Shown here: positions 22,590 through 33,659 of the stretch, one piece after another
Position numbering within the stretch: position 1 is the first letter of the stretch
Layout of the letters: every line of letters starts with the position of its first letter
Source: Otatea glauca
Taxonomy: Eukaryota; Streptophyta; Magnoliopsida; Poales; Poaceae
NCBI GenBank assembly: GCA_036346275.1
Contig: CM070722.1
Span: forward strand, 20,483,336-20,547,335
Reading direction: 5' to 3'
Length of the DNA stretch: 64,000 nt
Notes under the pieces: model-generated
The model's input: the letters and a program-made list of their open reading frames with translations, nothing else
Databases searched by the model: none
Told to the model about the DNA's origin: nothing
Position numbers and translations under genes: made by a program

Positions 22590-23200
22590 TGAGGATGATC
22601 CATACCTATGGAGAGCGCGGGAGGATACGCCGCGGAGTTATGGCGTATGATGCGATTGCTTGGAGGTTTTGACCGACCACCGCATCGAGGGACTTGGTGG
22701 TGCAGGCAGGACTTGATGTCGCTGGGGCGTCAAGATCACGATGTATGCTCGGGAGAGGGCGAGGCGAGTCGTCCTATCTACATCACTTGCCGGAGGTCTT
22801 CTTTCGAGGCGGGATTCGAGAGGCGTCGCGTCGAGCGATGCGGCGATTGCCCGCACTTACTCCGTAGAGTTAGAGGGCACCGTCTTCCGCCACCATCCGC
22901 GTCGAGACAATCGTTTGGACAGGATGGAGCTTGTGGAGGAGGGCGCCACTATCACCCACTGGCAAGGTACGTCATCGCCAGAGGAGGGCGCCTTGGGCGA
23001 GACGGTCCGGGAGTTGCAGAGGACCCGCGACGAGGTTATAGAGGCAAGAACCCAACACAGGAGAACTTAGCTCATGCCATACTGAAGATCCGGGAGTTGG
23101 AGATGGCTTTGTATGGACCCGAGCCGAACCGATCCACGAGTTACATGATCCAGATCCGGAGGAGCCGAGGCGAGGCGCCGATCACGAGCGTGTAGCCGGG
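22590..23200 (+). pseudogene. Pre-gag reading frame of Tekay B, unknown function
   Basis: A coding-like stretch lies between the primer-binding site and gag, where most chromoviruses have only leader. It reads 'GGYAAELWRMMRLLGGFDRP' from about 22617, then 'RPIYITCRR' and a 'FEAG.REA' segment in another frame, then a charged helical stretch 'GETVRELQRTRDEVIEAR' near 23000-23050. The same order is found in element E at 63320-63830. Several frameshifts interrupt it. I recognise no catalytic motif. The predicted features are an Arg-rich region and a coiled coil. Copy A has lost the whole segment. Confidence 0.5.
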
Positions 23201-23606
23201 ACCAGCAGAGTCGATGGGGTCTTTTGCACCCGCCGCGATGAGTCACGAGACGATTCGCCCCAATGCCACAGCAGACGCCGTGTACGCGCTCGGGAAGCGC
23301 GGCCGGGTTGGCTCGATGGTGATCGAGTCTAGTAGAGTGTAGTGTCGAGACTCGAATATCCGAGTCGCGTCTTTGTTTGAGTTACCCTTAGGTGTGAGTT
23401 GTCATGGATTCCTATGTTTGCTTACTTGCTTTTGGTTGTGAGTGTCACGTATGTGTTGCATTGCCCTTAGGCACTTGTGAGCAACCATCTTGCTTTATAT
23501 TATATCAATAAAGTGGCTAAATAATTTAAGTTACACTGTTTCCCCACATAAGTTCTTTTACTTGTCTATGCTTTCTTCTTTTCTTAACCATTGAAGCTTG
23601 CAGCAG
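23201..23606 (+). other. Untranslated spacer before gag of Tekay B
   Basis: Noncoding sequence with 'gtatgtgttgcattgccc' at about 23450, the point where copy A rejoins. No further feature seen. Confidence 0.5.
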
Positions 23607-24600
23607 ATGGTGAGGACTCGTGGAAATGTTGGAGCAGTGAAGTGGAGCTAACAGACGGACAACGAATGAAGAGCGATTCCTCAACCACCGCAGTCGATAT
23701 GCGAACACAGGAGCCTTTTTGCGGCCTGGACTCAACTCATGACCACGATGGTTCAAACCATGCGGCAGATATCCAATCAAGCTGCTGCGAATGTTCAACA
23801 CAGGGGCAACCATGGACCACACCCTACTCAGTTGCCGGAGTTTATGAGAACTCGTCCACCCACTTTCTCGGTAACGCCAATCCACCGGAAGCGGACGATT
23901 GGCTAAGGACAATTGAAAGGAAGTGCACATTACCCAATGTGTAGGACATGAGAGGGTACTCTATGCCTCTCATCAACTCGAAGGACCGCCGCAGAATGGT
24001 GGGAAAACCTGCGCGACTCATGAGGACCCGCAGAGTATCACATGGGAGAATTCACCTCGACCTTCCGTCGAGTACCATGTACCCGAGGGTATCATGGATC
24101 TTAAAAGGAGGAGTTAGAAGCCTCAAGCAAGGCGGCGATCGGTGGCGATTACGAACAAGTTCACCCAACCGCACGCTACGCACTGCAGGGCGTGGCTACG
24201 GATAAGGCCGCACAATCCCGCTTCATGAAGGGATTGAATGCGAGGTTGCAGTGGGACCGATCACCACACATTCCACGACTTTCAAGAGTTAGTTAACAAA
24301 GCCACGATCTTAGAGGACAAGCGCCGAGAGTTGGATGACAACAGAAGCGCAGAATGGCGCAACAAGGAGGTCGTCGAGGCAAGCAGAGGGAGAGGGCGGC
24401 ACCCCAACAGCTCATTGGTACCGGCCTAGAGGCAATGACGAGGCACCACTGCGGCAAATCGCCCGATGGGTCAAAATGTTCGACTCGGCCCGAACTATAG
24501 CGCAGGTGGAGGAACCTCTCAGCCGTGGGAAGGCGTTGCTATCATTGCAATGAAATGGGGCATTTGCCAACAAGCGCCCTAAGAAGGAGGTGTCACCCGG
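23607..24600 (+). pseudogene. Tekay B gag, heavily frameshifted
   Basis: The start MVRTRGNVG at 23607 matches copy A. The gag core is recognisable in alternating frames at 23830-24120 ('EADDWLRTIERK', 'YHVPEGIMDLK'), and the nucleocapsid Cys-His knuckle begins at 24537 ('CYHCNEMGH'). Compared with copy A, changes cluster at CAG, CCG and CCTGG sites, and no frame stays open past about 100 codons. Role as for other Gag proteins; this copy is non-functional as written. Confidence 0.78.
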
Positions 24601-24784
24601 TTCGCTTTAACACGGGAACACACCGCAAGGACTCCGCACCAATCATGAACGCGGGGCATCAACAGCGGCGACTCCATCCCAAGGAACCGCACGAGGCGAG
24701 TCAACCACATCACAGCAGATGAAGTCCGAGCGCCTCGGACGTTGTAATGGGTAAGTTCTAGTAAACTCGATCACCACTCTTGTT

Positions 24785-27700
24785 TTATTTGATTCCGAGC
24801 CAGCATTCTTTTATTTCCGAGATTTTGCTGTTCAAAATGATATGGAAATAGTGAATCTTAAATGTGTGCTCATAGTCAATCCTCGGATCGAACTCCGATC
24901 TAAAGTAGGATGTTCGGGGTAGGAATAATAATTAATGGAGTTGAGTTCCTAGCGAACTTAATCGTCCTTAATACCCAAACCTTGGATGTTATCACGGGAA
25001 TGGATTGGTTAACCGATCACAAGGCGATATTGGATGCGGAAAAGAGTCATATCGGTCGAGAGCCGGATGGAAAGAAAATTGAGTTTGAAGCGAAACCGAT
25101 GCGAGATGGACAATTGATGGTCAACGGCATGAAGGCTATCGACAGAGGAAGTCTCCATAGTCAATGAATATCCGGATGTTTTCCCGGAAGATTTACGGAA
25201 TGCCGCAGATAGAGATATCGAGTTCGTGATAGAACTAGTCCGAGGACAGCTCCAATAGCTAAGAGACCTTACAGGATGTCCACAGAGGAATTGGTGGAAA
25301 TGAAGAAGCAAATTGAAGAACTACTGGAAAAGGGATTTATAAGACCTAGTTCATCGCCATGGGGAGCACTGTCTTATTCGTTAAGAAGAAGGACGGAAGT
25401 TTCAGGATGTGTATAGACTATCGTGCACTCAATGATGTGACGATAAAGAATAAGTATCCGCTACCGGGATCGATGATTTGTTTGACCGATTGAGAGGAGC
25501 AGAGTATTCTCCAAAATTGATCTTGATCAGGATACCATCGGTGAAGATCCGATCGGAGGATATTAGAAGGCGCATTTTCGTCAAGATATGGACACTCGAG
25601 TTTCTGATGATGCCTTTTGGTGCGACAAATGCACGGCATATTTCATGAACTTAATGAATAAGGTTTTATGGAAAACTTGGATAAGTTCGTCGTCGTATTC
25701 ATAGATGACATCCTTATCTATTCCAAGGCGAGAGAAGAGCACGCCGAGCACTTGAGGCTAGTCCTTGAAAAGTTGAGGAACAACGGTTGTTTGCGAAATT
25801 TAGCAAATGTGATTTCTAGAAAGATAAGGTGGAATTTCTTGGACACATAATGACGTGAGAAGGAGTTCTTTGTAGATCCAAAGAAAGTGGAAGCGGTTTT
25901 ACATTGGGAGCAGTAGAAGACGGTAACCCAAATCCGTAGTTTCCTTGGAATGGCGGGTATTACCGTCGATTCATTGAAGGATTCTCTACGATTGCGAGAC
26001 CTCTTACGCAATTGTTGAAAAAGAAAAGAAATTTTATGGACACCGAGTGTGAGAAGAATTTTGAGAATTGAAAAGGAGGTTAACATCGGCTTTGTATTAG
26101 TTTTACAGACGTTCACCAAGACTTTGACATCTATTGTGATGCATCGCGTCGAGGATTGGGATGCGTGTTGATGCAAAATAGGAAGGTAATTGCCTATGCA
26201 TCGAGGCAATTGAGACCACATGAGGAGAACTATCCGACTCATGATTTAGAATTAGTCTTAGTAGTGCATGCACTAAAAATATGGCGTCATCATCTCATCG
26301 GAAATAGATGTGAAGTATATCACGATCATAAAAGCCTTAAGTATATTTTCACACAAGTGACCTAAATATGAGGCAAAGAAGATGGTTAGAGTTAATCAAG
26401 GATTATAATGTGGGAATTCACTACCACCCGGGAAAGCCAGCGTGGTGGCGGGCCTTTGAGAGTAAAGAACCACAGTGTAAATATCTTTGTTGGAAACAAG
26501 TCGAGCGAGAATTGTGTAAGGATTTCGAAACTAGAATTGGAAATGGTACCAAAAGGATTCCTAGTAACCTTGGAAGTAAGACCTACGGAAGATCGGATCG
26601 GGAAGGGCGAAAGATGATGATAAGATCAAAAGAATTAAGGGCAAAATGGATGAAGGCAAAGCAAAAGATTTTAAACTGGATGAACAAGGTACTATGTGGT
26701 TTAAAGGGCGCATTTGTGTCGAACAAAAAGGAGTTGAAGCGATTAATTCAGGAGAGGCCCATGACTCCAAGTACTCAATTCATCCGGGAAGTGCGAAAAT
26801 GTATCAAGATTTGAAGGAAAAATTTTGGTGGCCAAGCATGAAACGAGAAGTCGCGAATACGTTGCATTATGTGACATATGCCAAAGGGTCAAAGCTATGC
26901 ACCAAAGGCCAGCGCAGGCTATTACAACCCTTAAAGATACGAATGGAAATGGGAGGAAATTGGTATGGATTTTATAACGGATTGCCCGAGCATAAAGTGG
27001 ATATGATTCCATATGGGTCATAGTAGATCGTTTAACTAAGGTGGCACATTTCATACGGTAAAGACCACTTATTAGGAGACCGGTTAGCGAACTTTATATG
27101 TCCGTAATTATGCATTTACATGGAGTGCGAAAAAGATAGTGTCGGACGGAGGTACCCAATTTACCTCCAGATTCTAGGGTAAGCTTCATGAAGCAATGGG
27201 GACTCGTTTGAACTTGATCTGACATACCATCCATGAGCGGATGGACAAGCGAGAGAGTCAATCGATATTGGAGGATATGTTGAGGGCATGTGCCTTAGCA
27301 TATTCCACTTCATGGGACAAGTGTTTGCCTTATCTTTGAGTTTAGTTACAACAACGATTATCAAGCGAGCTTACAAATGTCTCCATTTGAAGCTCTGTAT
27401 GGTAGGTCTGTCGAACACCATTGAATTGGAATGAGACAGCGAACGACATGTTTTCGGACGGACATTCTTCAGAAGCGGAAGCCGAGATCACCACAGTCGG
27501 GGAAAGATTGAAGATTGCACAATCCAGGCAAAAAGTTATCCGACAACCGTCGCAGGAACTAAGCTTTGAACCGAAGATTTTGTGTATCTTAGAGTAACAC
27601 CACTCAAAGGAGTCGAAGGTTCCATGCAAAGGAAGCTTACACCTGTATGTCGGACCATTCAAAATCTTGAGCGCAAGGGTGAAGTTGCGTATCGATTAGA

Positions 27701-27985
27701 GTTCTGCCGTCTTTGGCGGAGTGCATGGCGTATTCCATGTGTCTCAATGAAGAAGTGTCTTGAGTACCAGGAAGAGCAAACACCGTTAGAGACAATTGAG
27801 TGCAAGAAGATCGACTTACAAAGAACATCCGATGAAGATTACGGACATAATGGACGGAGAGACAAGGAACAAGTCAACACGTTCTGCGAGTTCGATGGAG
27901 CAACCATTCGGAAAGTGAAGCGGCGTGGGAGCGTGAAGAAGATCGAAGAAGGAGTTCCTAACCTATTCTGTAGACAACCACGAAT
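24785..27985 (+). pseudogene. Tekay B pol: protease, RT, RNase H, integrase with chromodomain (broken)
   Basis: Protease: an active-site stretch near 24791 (GATTCCGAG, one G short of the usual DSG codons) and 'GMDWLTDHK' at about 25000. RT: 25200-25860, with the catalytic FIDD in 'FVVVFIDDILIYSK' at about 25690. RNase H: 26100-26420 ('THDLELVLVVHALKIW'). Integrase: 26760-27440 with zinc-binding and core regions partly lost. The GPFKIL-like block sits near 27650, and the chromodomain tail at 27890-27985 is in several frames. It follows copy A closely in order and wording. Frame loss is by many 1-3 bp changes rather than stops. Confidence 0.8.
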
Positions 27986-28002
27986 CTCGGGGCGAGATTA
28001 CA

Positions 28003-28015
28003 TTAAGGGGAGGTT
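28003..28015 (+). other. Polypurine tract of Tekay B
   Basis: 'ttaaggggaggtt' immediately precedes the right LTR at 28016, as in copy A. It is the expected plus-strand primer. Confidence 0.75.
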
Positions 28016-31000
28016 TGTAACACCTAATTTTTGCTCTAGTTTAAATTTTGAGAGTATTTTTGATTTTGTGAATTCTTGAGAATTTATCGAAATTTATTTG
28101 GAATTACTCAAAACTAGCCTTCCTTGAAAACAATTAAATAATGTATAAGTTCTAGCAAAGTTTTATTGAAAATATTTTATTTGAGTTCCAAATATCTCAA
28201 GGTATTTTCTGGAATTTTTCTAGAATTTTTACGCTATTTTAAAAGTCCCAAATGAATTAATGAATTTCTAGAATTATTTTTATTGAAAAGGTTTTAAAAA
28301 TGGCTATGAGCGATAATGGGCCGAGCCCATTCTTGTCTTGCGTCGCCGACCATCCATGCCGAAACCCTAGCGCCGCCCGGTGAACCGTTCGATCTTGATC
28401 GAACGCTTGCGCGTGCCACCACGTCGTTCGCGATCGCGAGCCATCCGATCCAATCGCGCGGACGTCGTGATTGCGCCACGTCGATCGTCTCACGCGAGAT
28501 CACCGAGCTAACGCCGCCGGCCGTTACCGCTTGTTTCGCCACATGTAGCGCGCACGTCGAGGCCCTTAAAGTGCACCGAGTAGCGCGTCGCGAACTCTTC
28601 TCGCCGCGTCTTTTGACACCTTGCACGCACGCCAAGACCCTCTCTAGCGCTGAACGAGCTCGCCGTAGTTGTTCCCCGCTGCCGCCATTGTTCTCCGTCG
28701 TTTGCGTCGCCGCGGTCCACTTCCGCCGTTGTTGAGGTCACGGGTACCGATCTCGTCGAGCGCGCGTCGAGCGCGCCACTTCTTCACGTCGGAACGCGCC
28801 CAACGCCGCCGACGCGTCCTCGTCTTCCTCGGCTCGCGACTGTTCCTTCGCGCCGTCGTTGACCTCGCCAACTTCCGCCGCCGTCCGATCCTCATCGCTC
28901 GGTTTTGGTGAGTCCACGTACCACTTCTCTGCTTACGTTTGGATTAAATTATAGACGTTAGATCGTAATGTGCGGCGTAGATTAGATCGGACATTAGGGC
29001 TATTAGTAGATCTTGGCCGTTAGATCCGGGTTGAGCGGTAGAGATTAGATCTAGTCTCGTAACTTGGTTACATCTCGGTAGTTGGATCGTTAGTGTATGC
29101 ATAGGATTGAGCCACGTCAAGCCGTGAATAGTAAACGACCCGGTAACTGAGCCGTCGGATCGGATATAAGCGGTTGAGTTGGATCTGGTTTTGCCCTAGG
29201 ATCCGCGCTGTTCAGATTTGAGCGTCGCGGCGGTGGTAGCGCCGCACCTTCATCAATCTCGCGACGCGCGTGGTTGCTGACCGAGCGAGACCGGATCCGG
29301 CCGTTGCTTTCGGGCGCGCCACGCGATCGTGCGCGTGGCTACGAGTAAATCGGCGTCGCCGCGTCGGCCGCGGAATCCAACCGTTGGATTTAGGGTGACC
29401 ACCGGATGTGCGCGCGCGTGGGCGTGGAGCGAGCGTCGCCGCTGTTGGATGCGCGTGGTGACCATTGGATCTTGTGACGCGTGTCGCACGCATCTCGGTC
29501 TTATTGCGGTGCGCGTGAGGGATCGACCGTCGGTTTTAGCGAGCGGTGCGGATTTTGCCGGCGTTCAGCTGCATTACGTGAACCAAGTCCACGCTAGACC
29601 GAGCCGAGCCGTGAACCCGGTCCATAGACAGAGCGGCGTGGCGGCCTGCAGGCGTGCCGCGTGTCGTCTTGGCGTCATCGCCGGCGTCATAAATATTTTC
29701 ATATATAAAAATATTTCGACGGAAATTCATTTCGGTGCTGACGTCATCATGAGGCATGCTGACGTCATAAATGCAATTTCAAGTATAAAAATAATTTGGA
29801 AAAATCGGATTTTCTAATTCAGTATTTTGATTTTATTCAAAACTTCAAATGACTATAACTTTTGCATTTTAACTCGGATTTGGGTGATTCAAATTTCTAA
29901 AATTCATAAAATTGTGATCTATTTAATGATGAATTTTATTTGAATTTTGAGATTATCTAGTCGTCTGTATTAGCTATTTATTGCATATTTTATTTGAGCG
30001 CGTGAGACGCAAATTTACTAGGAAGGTTTGAAGAAGAATTAGTCGCTCAAGACCAAGCTTGAACACGACCGCAGCTCTTTGAAGGCAAGTGATGCTTTGA
30101 TCATTTTGATCCCAGATTTTAAAATGTAATTTATGCTTTGAAACTATGCATGCTAATTATTTAAAATGAATTTAAATTAATTTGGGATAATGTAGTTAAT
30201 CAACCCATTTTGTTATGCCACCTTGAATTATTAATTGTATGCCTAGATCATTGTCACCCTAAGTTTTGATTATATTAGTTGGATGTTAATATTGTGCCAA
30301 CACGGGAGGCTAGGCCGTGAGTAGATGCTTAGCCTTGCAACGAATCATGAATGATCTTTCGGAAAAATGCTACAATATTGATTAAAGACATATTGAATGT
30401 ATTTTGAAAAGTGGTGTGATGATGCCACATGTTGAGATTGAGGTACAAAGAACTGTGTGGTTCCGCATCGATATTGAGTTATTGGCATGTGTTGCACAAT
30501 AATCAAGCTGGGTGGAAAATGATTTAGGCTAGGGCAAGTGGCAAGAGGTGTGTGCTGTGGGCTGTGTGGCATTGGGTTGTTGAGTGATGTGAGTCTGTGT
30601 GCCACATTGGGTGTGTGCCCTTGTTGAGTGTTGAAAGTCTTGCCTTGGTCGATTAAGGACTTCACCTTGCAAGCCTTTGATCCGAGTCAACCGTACAACC
30701 ACATGTCCGACATGGGGCAGACCTAGTTGACTAGGGTTACGATATCTTTCCTCGATACCTCGGGGTGACGATTACGTGGGTGTATCTGTATGGGGAGCGC
30801 ACGTGCTACGGCTTGGTGCCCATCCAGCGGTGATTGGCGGTCCTATACTTGGCTCTGTGTGAGGGAAGTGATAGTGAAGGCAATCTGGGAGAGGTTCTTT
30901 GGTTAAGGTAGAAGTTCTGAAAAGCTTTGTTGCGGACAATCACACGTGTGGTGGCGGTGTATCTTGTGGGTAAAGTGTACAACCTCTGCAGAGTGTCAAA

Positions 31001-31683
31001 ACTATTCGAATAGCCGTGCTCACGGTATTGAGCATTGCTCGGGATCACTGATCAAGGGTAGTTTTCATAAACAAAACATGGAAGGGTGGTGTGTGCGGTG
31101 TTGGAAATGAACTGATAAAGTGTGTGCCGAGAATCTTGAAGAAAAACCATTTGAAATTAGTATTACTTATATCTTTCTTTGCTTTAATCTAAACAAGATA
31201 CTAGTTTAAAAATGCTTGCTTGATGCAAAAAGAATCAATTAAGCCAATCCATTGGAATAAGCTTTGCATATAGTAATAGTGTTGCATTCATGCATTACTT
31301 GTTGAGTGCCTTGTGTACTCACCCCACCTTGCTTATCAACCCCAACATCGGTGGAGGAGACTACACGGTATGGGAGGAGGAGTGCGTCGAGGACACGAGC
31401 AACTAGGGGCAAGCCCGATCGGTTACTGTGGCAAGATGGAGGCTTCCACGACTTTTTATGTTCATTGCTATTTCTTTGTTTTGAATAATGTAAGCCTGCG
31501 TGGTGACTTATCTGTAAGGAGACCATAAGGTTGTACAACTCGTTTTATATACATGTTTGCACTATTTATTCTTATATCCTTGTGATATGCGTGATGTGCA
31601 ACCTCAGTATTGTGTGTGCTAAGCGTGATCTGGGATCGCGAGAATACACAGAGGGTCCGGATTTGCAGATTCGGGTCCCGACA
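28016..31683 (+). repeat. Tekay B, right LTR (3668 bp)
   Basis: Begins TGTAACACCT and ends GGTCCCGACA, followed directly by the GCTGA target duplication. It matches the left LTR throughout; many differences are small changes near CTG, CAG and CCG. Confidence 0.9.
29739..29793 (+). promoter_or_regulatory. Probable LTR promoter: two TGACGTCA boxes and TATA box (Tekay B, right LTR)
   Basis: TGACGTCA lies at 29739-29746 and 29760-29767, with TATAAAAATA from 29784. The first box is GGCGTCA-type in the left LTR, so the right LTR keeps one more. Read-through would enter the Ulp1-domain exons of the CACTA gene. Confidence 0.45.
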
Positions 31684-31688
31684 GCTGA
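31684..31688 (+). repeat. Target-site duplication of Tekay B, right copy (GCTGA)
   Basis: Identical to 18725-18729. Removing copy B and one GCTGA rejoins the CACTA intron. Confidence 0.93.
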
Positions 31689-31740
31689 CGACTTTTATAG
31701 GATTTTGCATTATGTTTTCTAATATCAACACGAGTTGCAG

Positions 31741-32644
31741 GGCAATGAGACAGCGAGCCGTGACAAATCAAAACCAAGTTGGGTTCGTCGACCCCGAGCT
31801 TGTGTCTGCGACGACGGCTAGGCTTCATCCGGTGTTCGTTGCTGGCTACGTCAAGGGGGTATTGCATACTGAGTCGAAGAAGGACTTCGTGGTAATACCG
31901 TACCACGAGGAGTAAGTAGTACAAACCCTTCAATTACTTGTACGCACTTAAACCGTATGCGAACTTATTTCCTTGCACTACATTCCATTTAATAAGCAAC
32001 CATTGGGTTCTACTCGTCCTTATTCCGAGCGAAAACACAGTCTACATTTTTAACTCAATAAAGAAGAGACCGATGGCCTACGCGATCAAGTGTCCTTTGC
32101 AGAAGTAAGTACATTACCGTAACGTAACACTTTTTGAATTTAACTATATTTTTTTACTCAATGGCATCTGTCCAATATATGTAGGGGTTTCTCGGACTAT
32201 GTCGATGAAGGAGGGTCACACGATAACAAAAAGGGCAAGACGCTGGAGTATAAGAAATTCACGGTACAAGTGCCTAGAATATATACGACTAATTTTTTTC
32301 TGAAATCTAATCTTCGTGTGTTAATTTCTTTTTCTCTCCTTACAGTGTCATCAACAGGGTAGCGATGACATGTGCGGCTTCTATGTCATGCAACACATGT
32401 TGGTTGTGGTCGGCGGCTCACACCTTTTTCCTAAGGTATATGTACATGCATACTTAGCCTTTCACATACAAATTTTGAAACTTAAATTCATGCACTCATT
32501 TATGTTTTGCAGAAGATCAATATCCCCCAGAAGAGCTTAGACAGCAAAGCACTCAACAATTTACGAGACCACTTATGCCAATGGTACTGGTTAGAAGTTA
32601 TATCGGAGGACGGTAGGTTTAGAGATCCTGAAGCGTCCTACTAG
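31741..32644 (+). CDS. CACTA second gene, 3' exons: Ulp1/C48-type cysteine protease domain
   Basis: Five exons with GT-AG borders: 31741-31911, 31997-32104, 32185-32263, 32346-32435 and 32513-32644. Ulp1-family enzymes cut ubiquitin-like SUMO from proteins; in CACTA elements the role is unproven. The family residues are visible: His in 'NHWVLLVL' (exon 2), then 'FNSI' where the family usually has an acidic residue, and the oxyanion Gln and nucleophile Cys in 'QQGSDDMCGFYVMQH' (exon 4). The last exon ends 'RFRDPEASY' and TAG at 32642. These exons show no stop or frameshift if spliced as proposed, unlike the 5' exons. Tekay B lies in the intron just upstream (about 18705-31740), so a full transcript would need a roughly 13-kb intron removed. 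Function is doubtful if the acidic position is truly Asn. Confidence 0.7.
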
Positions 32645-32880
32645 TCCATATGGAAACAATATTAATTGTATATGTCAATGTGATATATATGCACGTGTAC
32701 TGATTGTTAAGCATGTTTGTGTTTGTGTGTTGTGAACGAATGGGCTATTGTATTGTAATTTAAGTGTTCGTGTTTTGTGAATGTGATATGTGCATTTTGT
32801 GTTCTGTGTTGTGAATGTGATATATGCCCATTGTTAATATGTGCCATTTTGGGTAATATGCAAAATTGCAACACCCCCAT
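32645..32880. other. 3' flank of the CACTA second gene
   Basis: AT-rich, with alternating 'tgtgtttgtgtgttgtgaa' runs and no coding potential. Likely 3' UTR and spacer before the subterminal repeats. I cannot place a poly(A) signal firmly. Confidence 0.4.
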
Positions 32881-33643
32881 GAGGGTCATCAGAATCGGTT
32901 CTTGTATATATGATTCTGATGACGTCTCATCAGAATCGGTTTTTTGAATAAAGCGATTGTGATGACACCATCATTAGAATCGGTTCTTAAGACGAACTGA
33001 TTCTGATTACCTCTTATCAGAATCGGTTCTTTTAAGCAGCGATTGTGATGATCACATCGATAGAATCGGTTCTTTGGCCAGGCGATTGTGATAACCATAC
33101 CATTACAATCGGTTCTTCAAGAAAGCGATTGTGATGATCCATCATCGAGAATCGGTTACGTCAAAGAAGCGATTGTGATGACCCCTCATAGAATCGGTTC
33201 TTGTTTGGAACCGATTTCGATAATCACATTATCAGAATCGGTTCCAAACAAGAACCGATTCTAATGAAGGGTCATCACAATCGCTTCTTTGACAGAACCG
33301 ATTCTGATGATACGTTATCAGAATCGGTTTCACACAAGAACCGATTCTAATGAGGGGTCATCACAATCGCTTCTTGTAAAGAACCGATTCGGATGACATT
33401 TATCAGAATCGGTTATTCGAAAAAACCGATTGTGATAAAGTGTTCATCAGAATCGGTTATTCGAAAAAACCGATTGTGATAAAGTGTTCATCAGAATCAG
33501 TTTCACCTAATAACCGATTCTAATGATGATTTATCACAATCGGGCCGAAACCGACTGTGATAACTCCACCTCATCACTATCTAAAGACTTCGTATCGCCA
33601 CTTGAACCGATTGTAATGGCAAAAAAGAACCGATTCTGATGGA
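32881..33643. repeat. CACTA right subterminal repeat array
   Basis: About twenty units contain 'atcagaatcggtt(c/a)tt' or its complement 'aagaaccgattctgat', mixed with 'agcgattgtgatga'. They run directly into the terminus. Two exact tandem copies of a 44-bp unit lie at 33402-33445 and 33446-33489. A strong hairpin is formed by 33186-33216 with 33235-33267. In CACTA elements such repeats bind the transposase; this is inferred here. Confidence 0.85.
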
Positions 33644-33659
33644 CAATTCTGTAGTAGTG
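33644..33659 (-). repeat. CACTA right terminal inverted repeat
   Basis: On the minus strand it reads CACTACTACAGAATTG starting at 33659. The CACTA start and 'CTACAGAA' continuation are diagnostic. The adjoining bases 33660-33662 are 'taa', one candidate 3-bp target duplication, whose partner is outside the window. Confidence 0.88.

Larger units (their letters stand above)
18730..31683 (+). mobile_element. Tekay/Del-clade Ty3-gypsy chromovirus, copy B (structurally complete, 12.95 kb)
   Basis: LTRs at 18730-22391 and 28016-31683 enclose a primer-binding site, a pre-gag reading frame, gag, pol and a polypurine tract. The 5-bp GCTGA duplication flanks it. Coding parts match copy A in order and sequence but carry many 1-3 bp changes, so no full-length product can be read. 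It lies within an intron of the CACTA Ulp1-domain gene in the same orientation. LTRs of similar length suggest a recent insertion; a divergence figure would need an alignment. Confidence 0.92.
1..33659 (+). mobile_element. CACTA (En/Spm) DNA transposon, left end outside window, interrupted by two LTR elements
   Basis: The right end at 33644-33659 reads, on the minus strand, CACTACTACAGAATTG, the terminal signature of CACTA elements. Next to it lie hundreds of bases of short direct and inverted units containing 'aatcggtt', typical of CACTA subterminal DNA. Related units ('aagaaccgatt') occur at 1-90, where the window begins inside the element. It carries the two gene types expected of a grass CACTA, a TNP2 transposase (1163-4377) and a Ulp1-domain gene (17327-32644), both on the plus strand. 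Tekay A and B account for about 25 kb of the span. I cannot exclude that 1-5394 and 17274-33659 are two different CACTA elements brought together, because the repeat array at 5131-5394 differs from the terminal one. The left TIR, and so the 3-bp target duplication, is not visible; bases after the right end are 'taa'. Confidence 0.75.

Noticed and set aside
32881..33643. Possible CRISPR-like array of regular short repeats
   Set aside because: Units occur in both orientations, spacing varies, and they run into a CACTA terminus; plant nuclear DNA.
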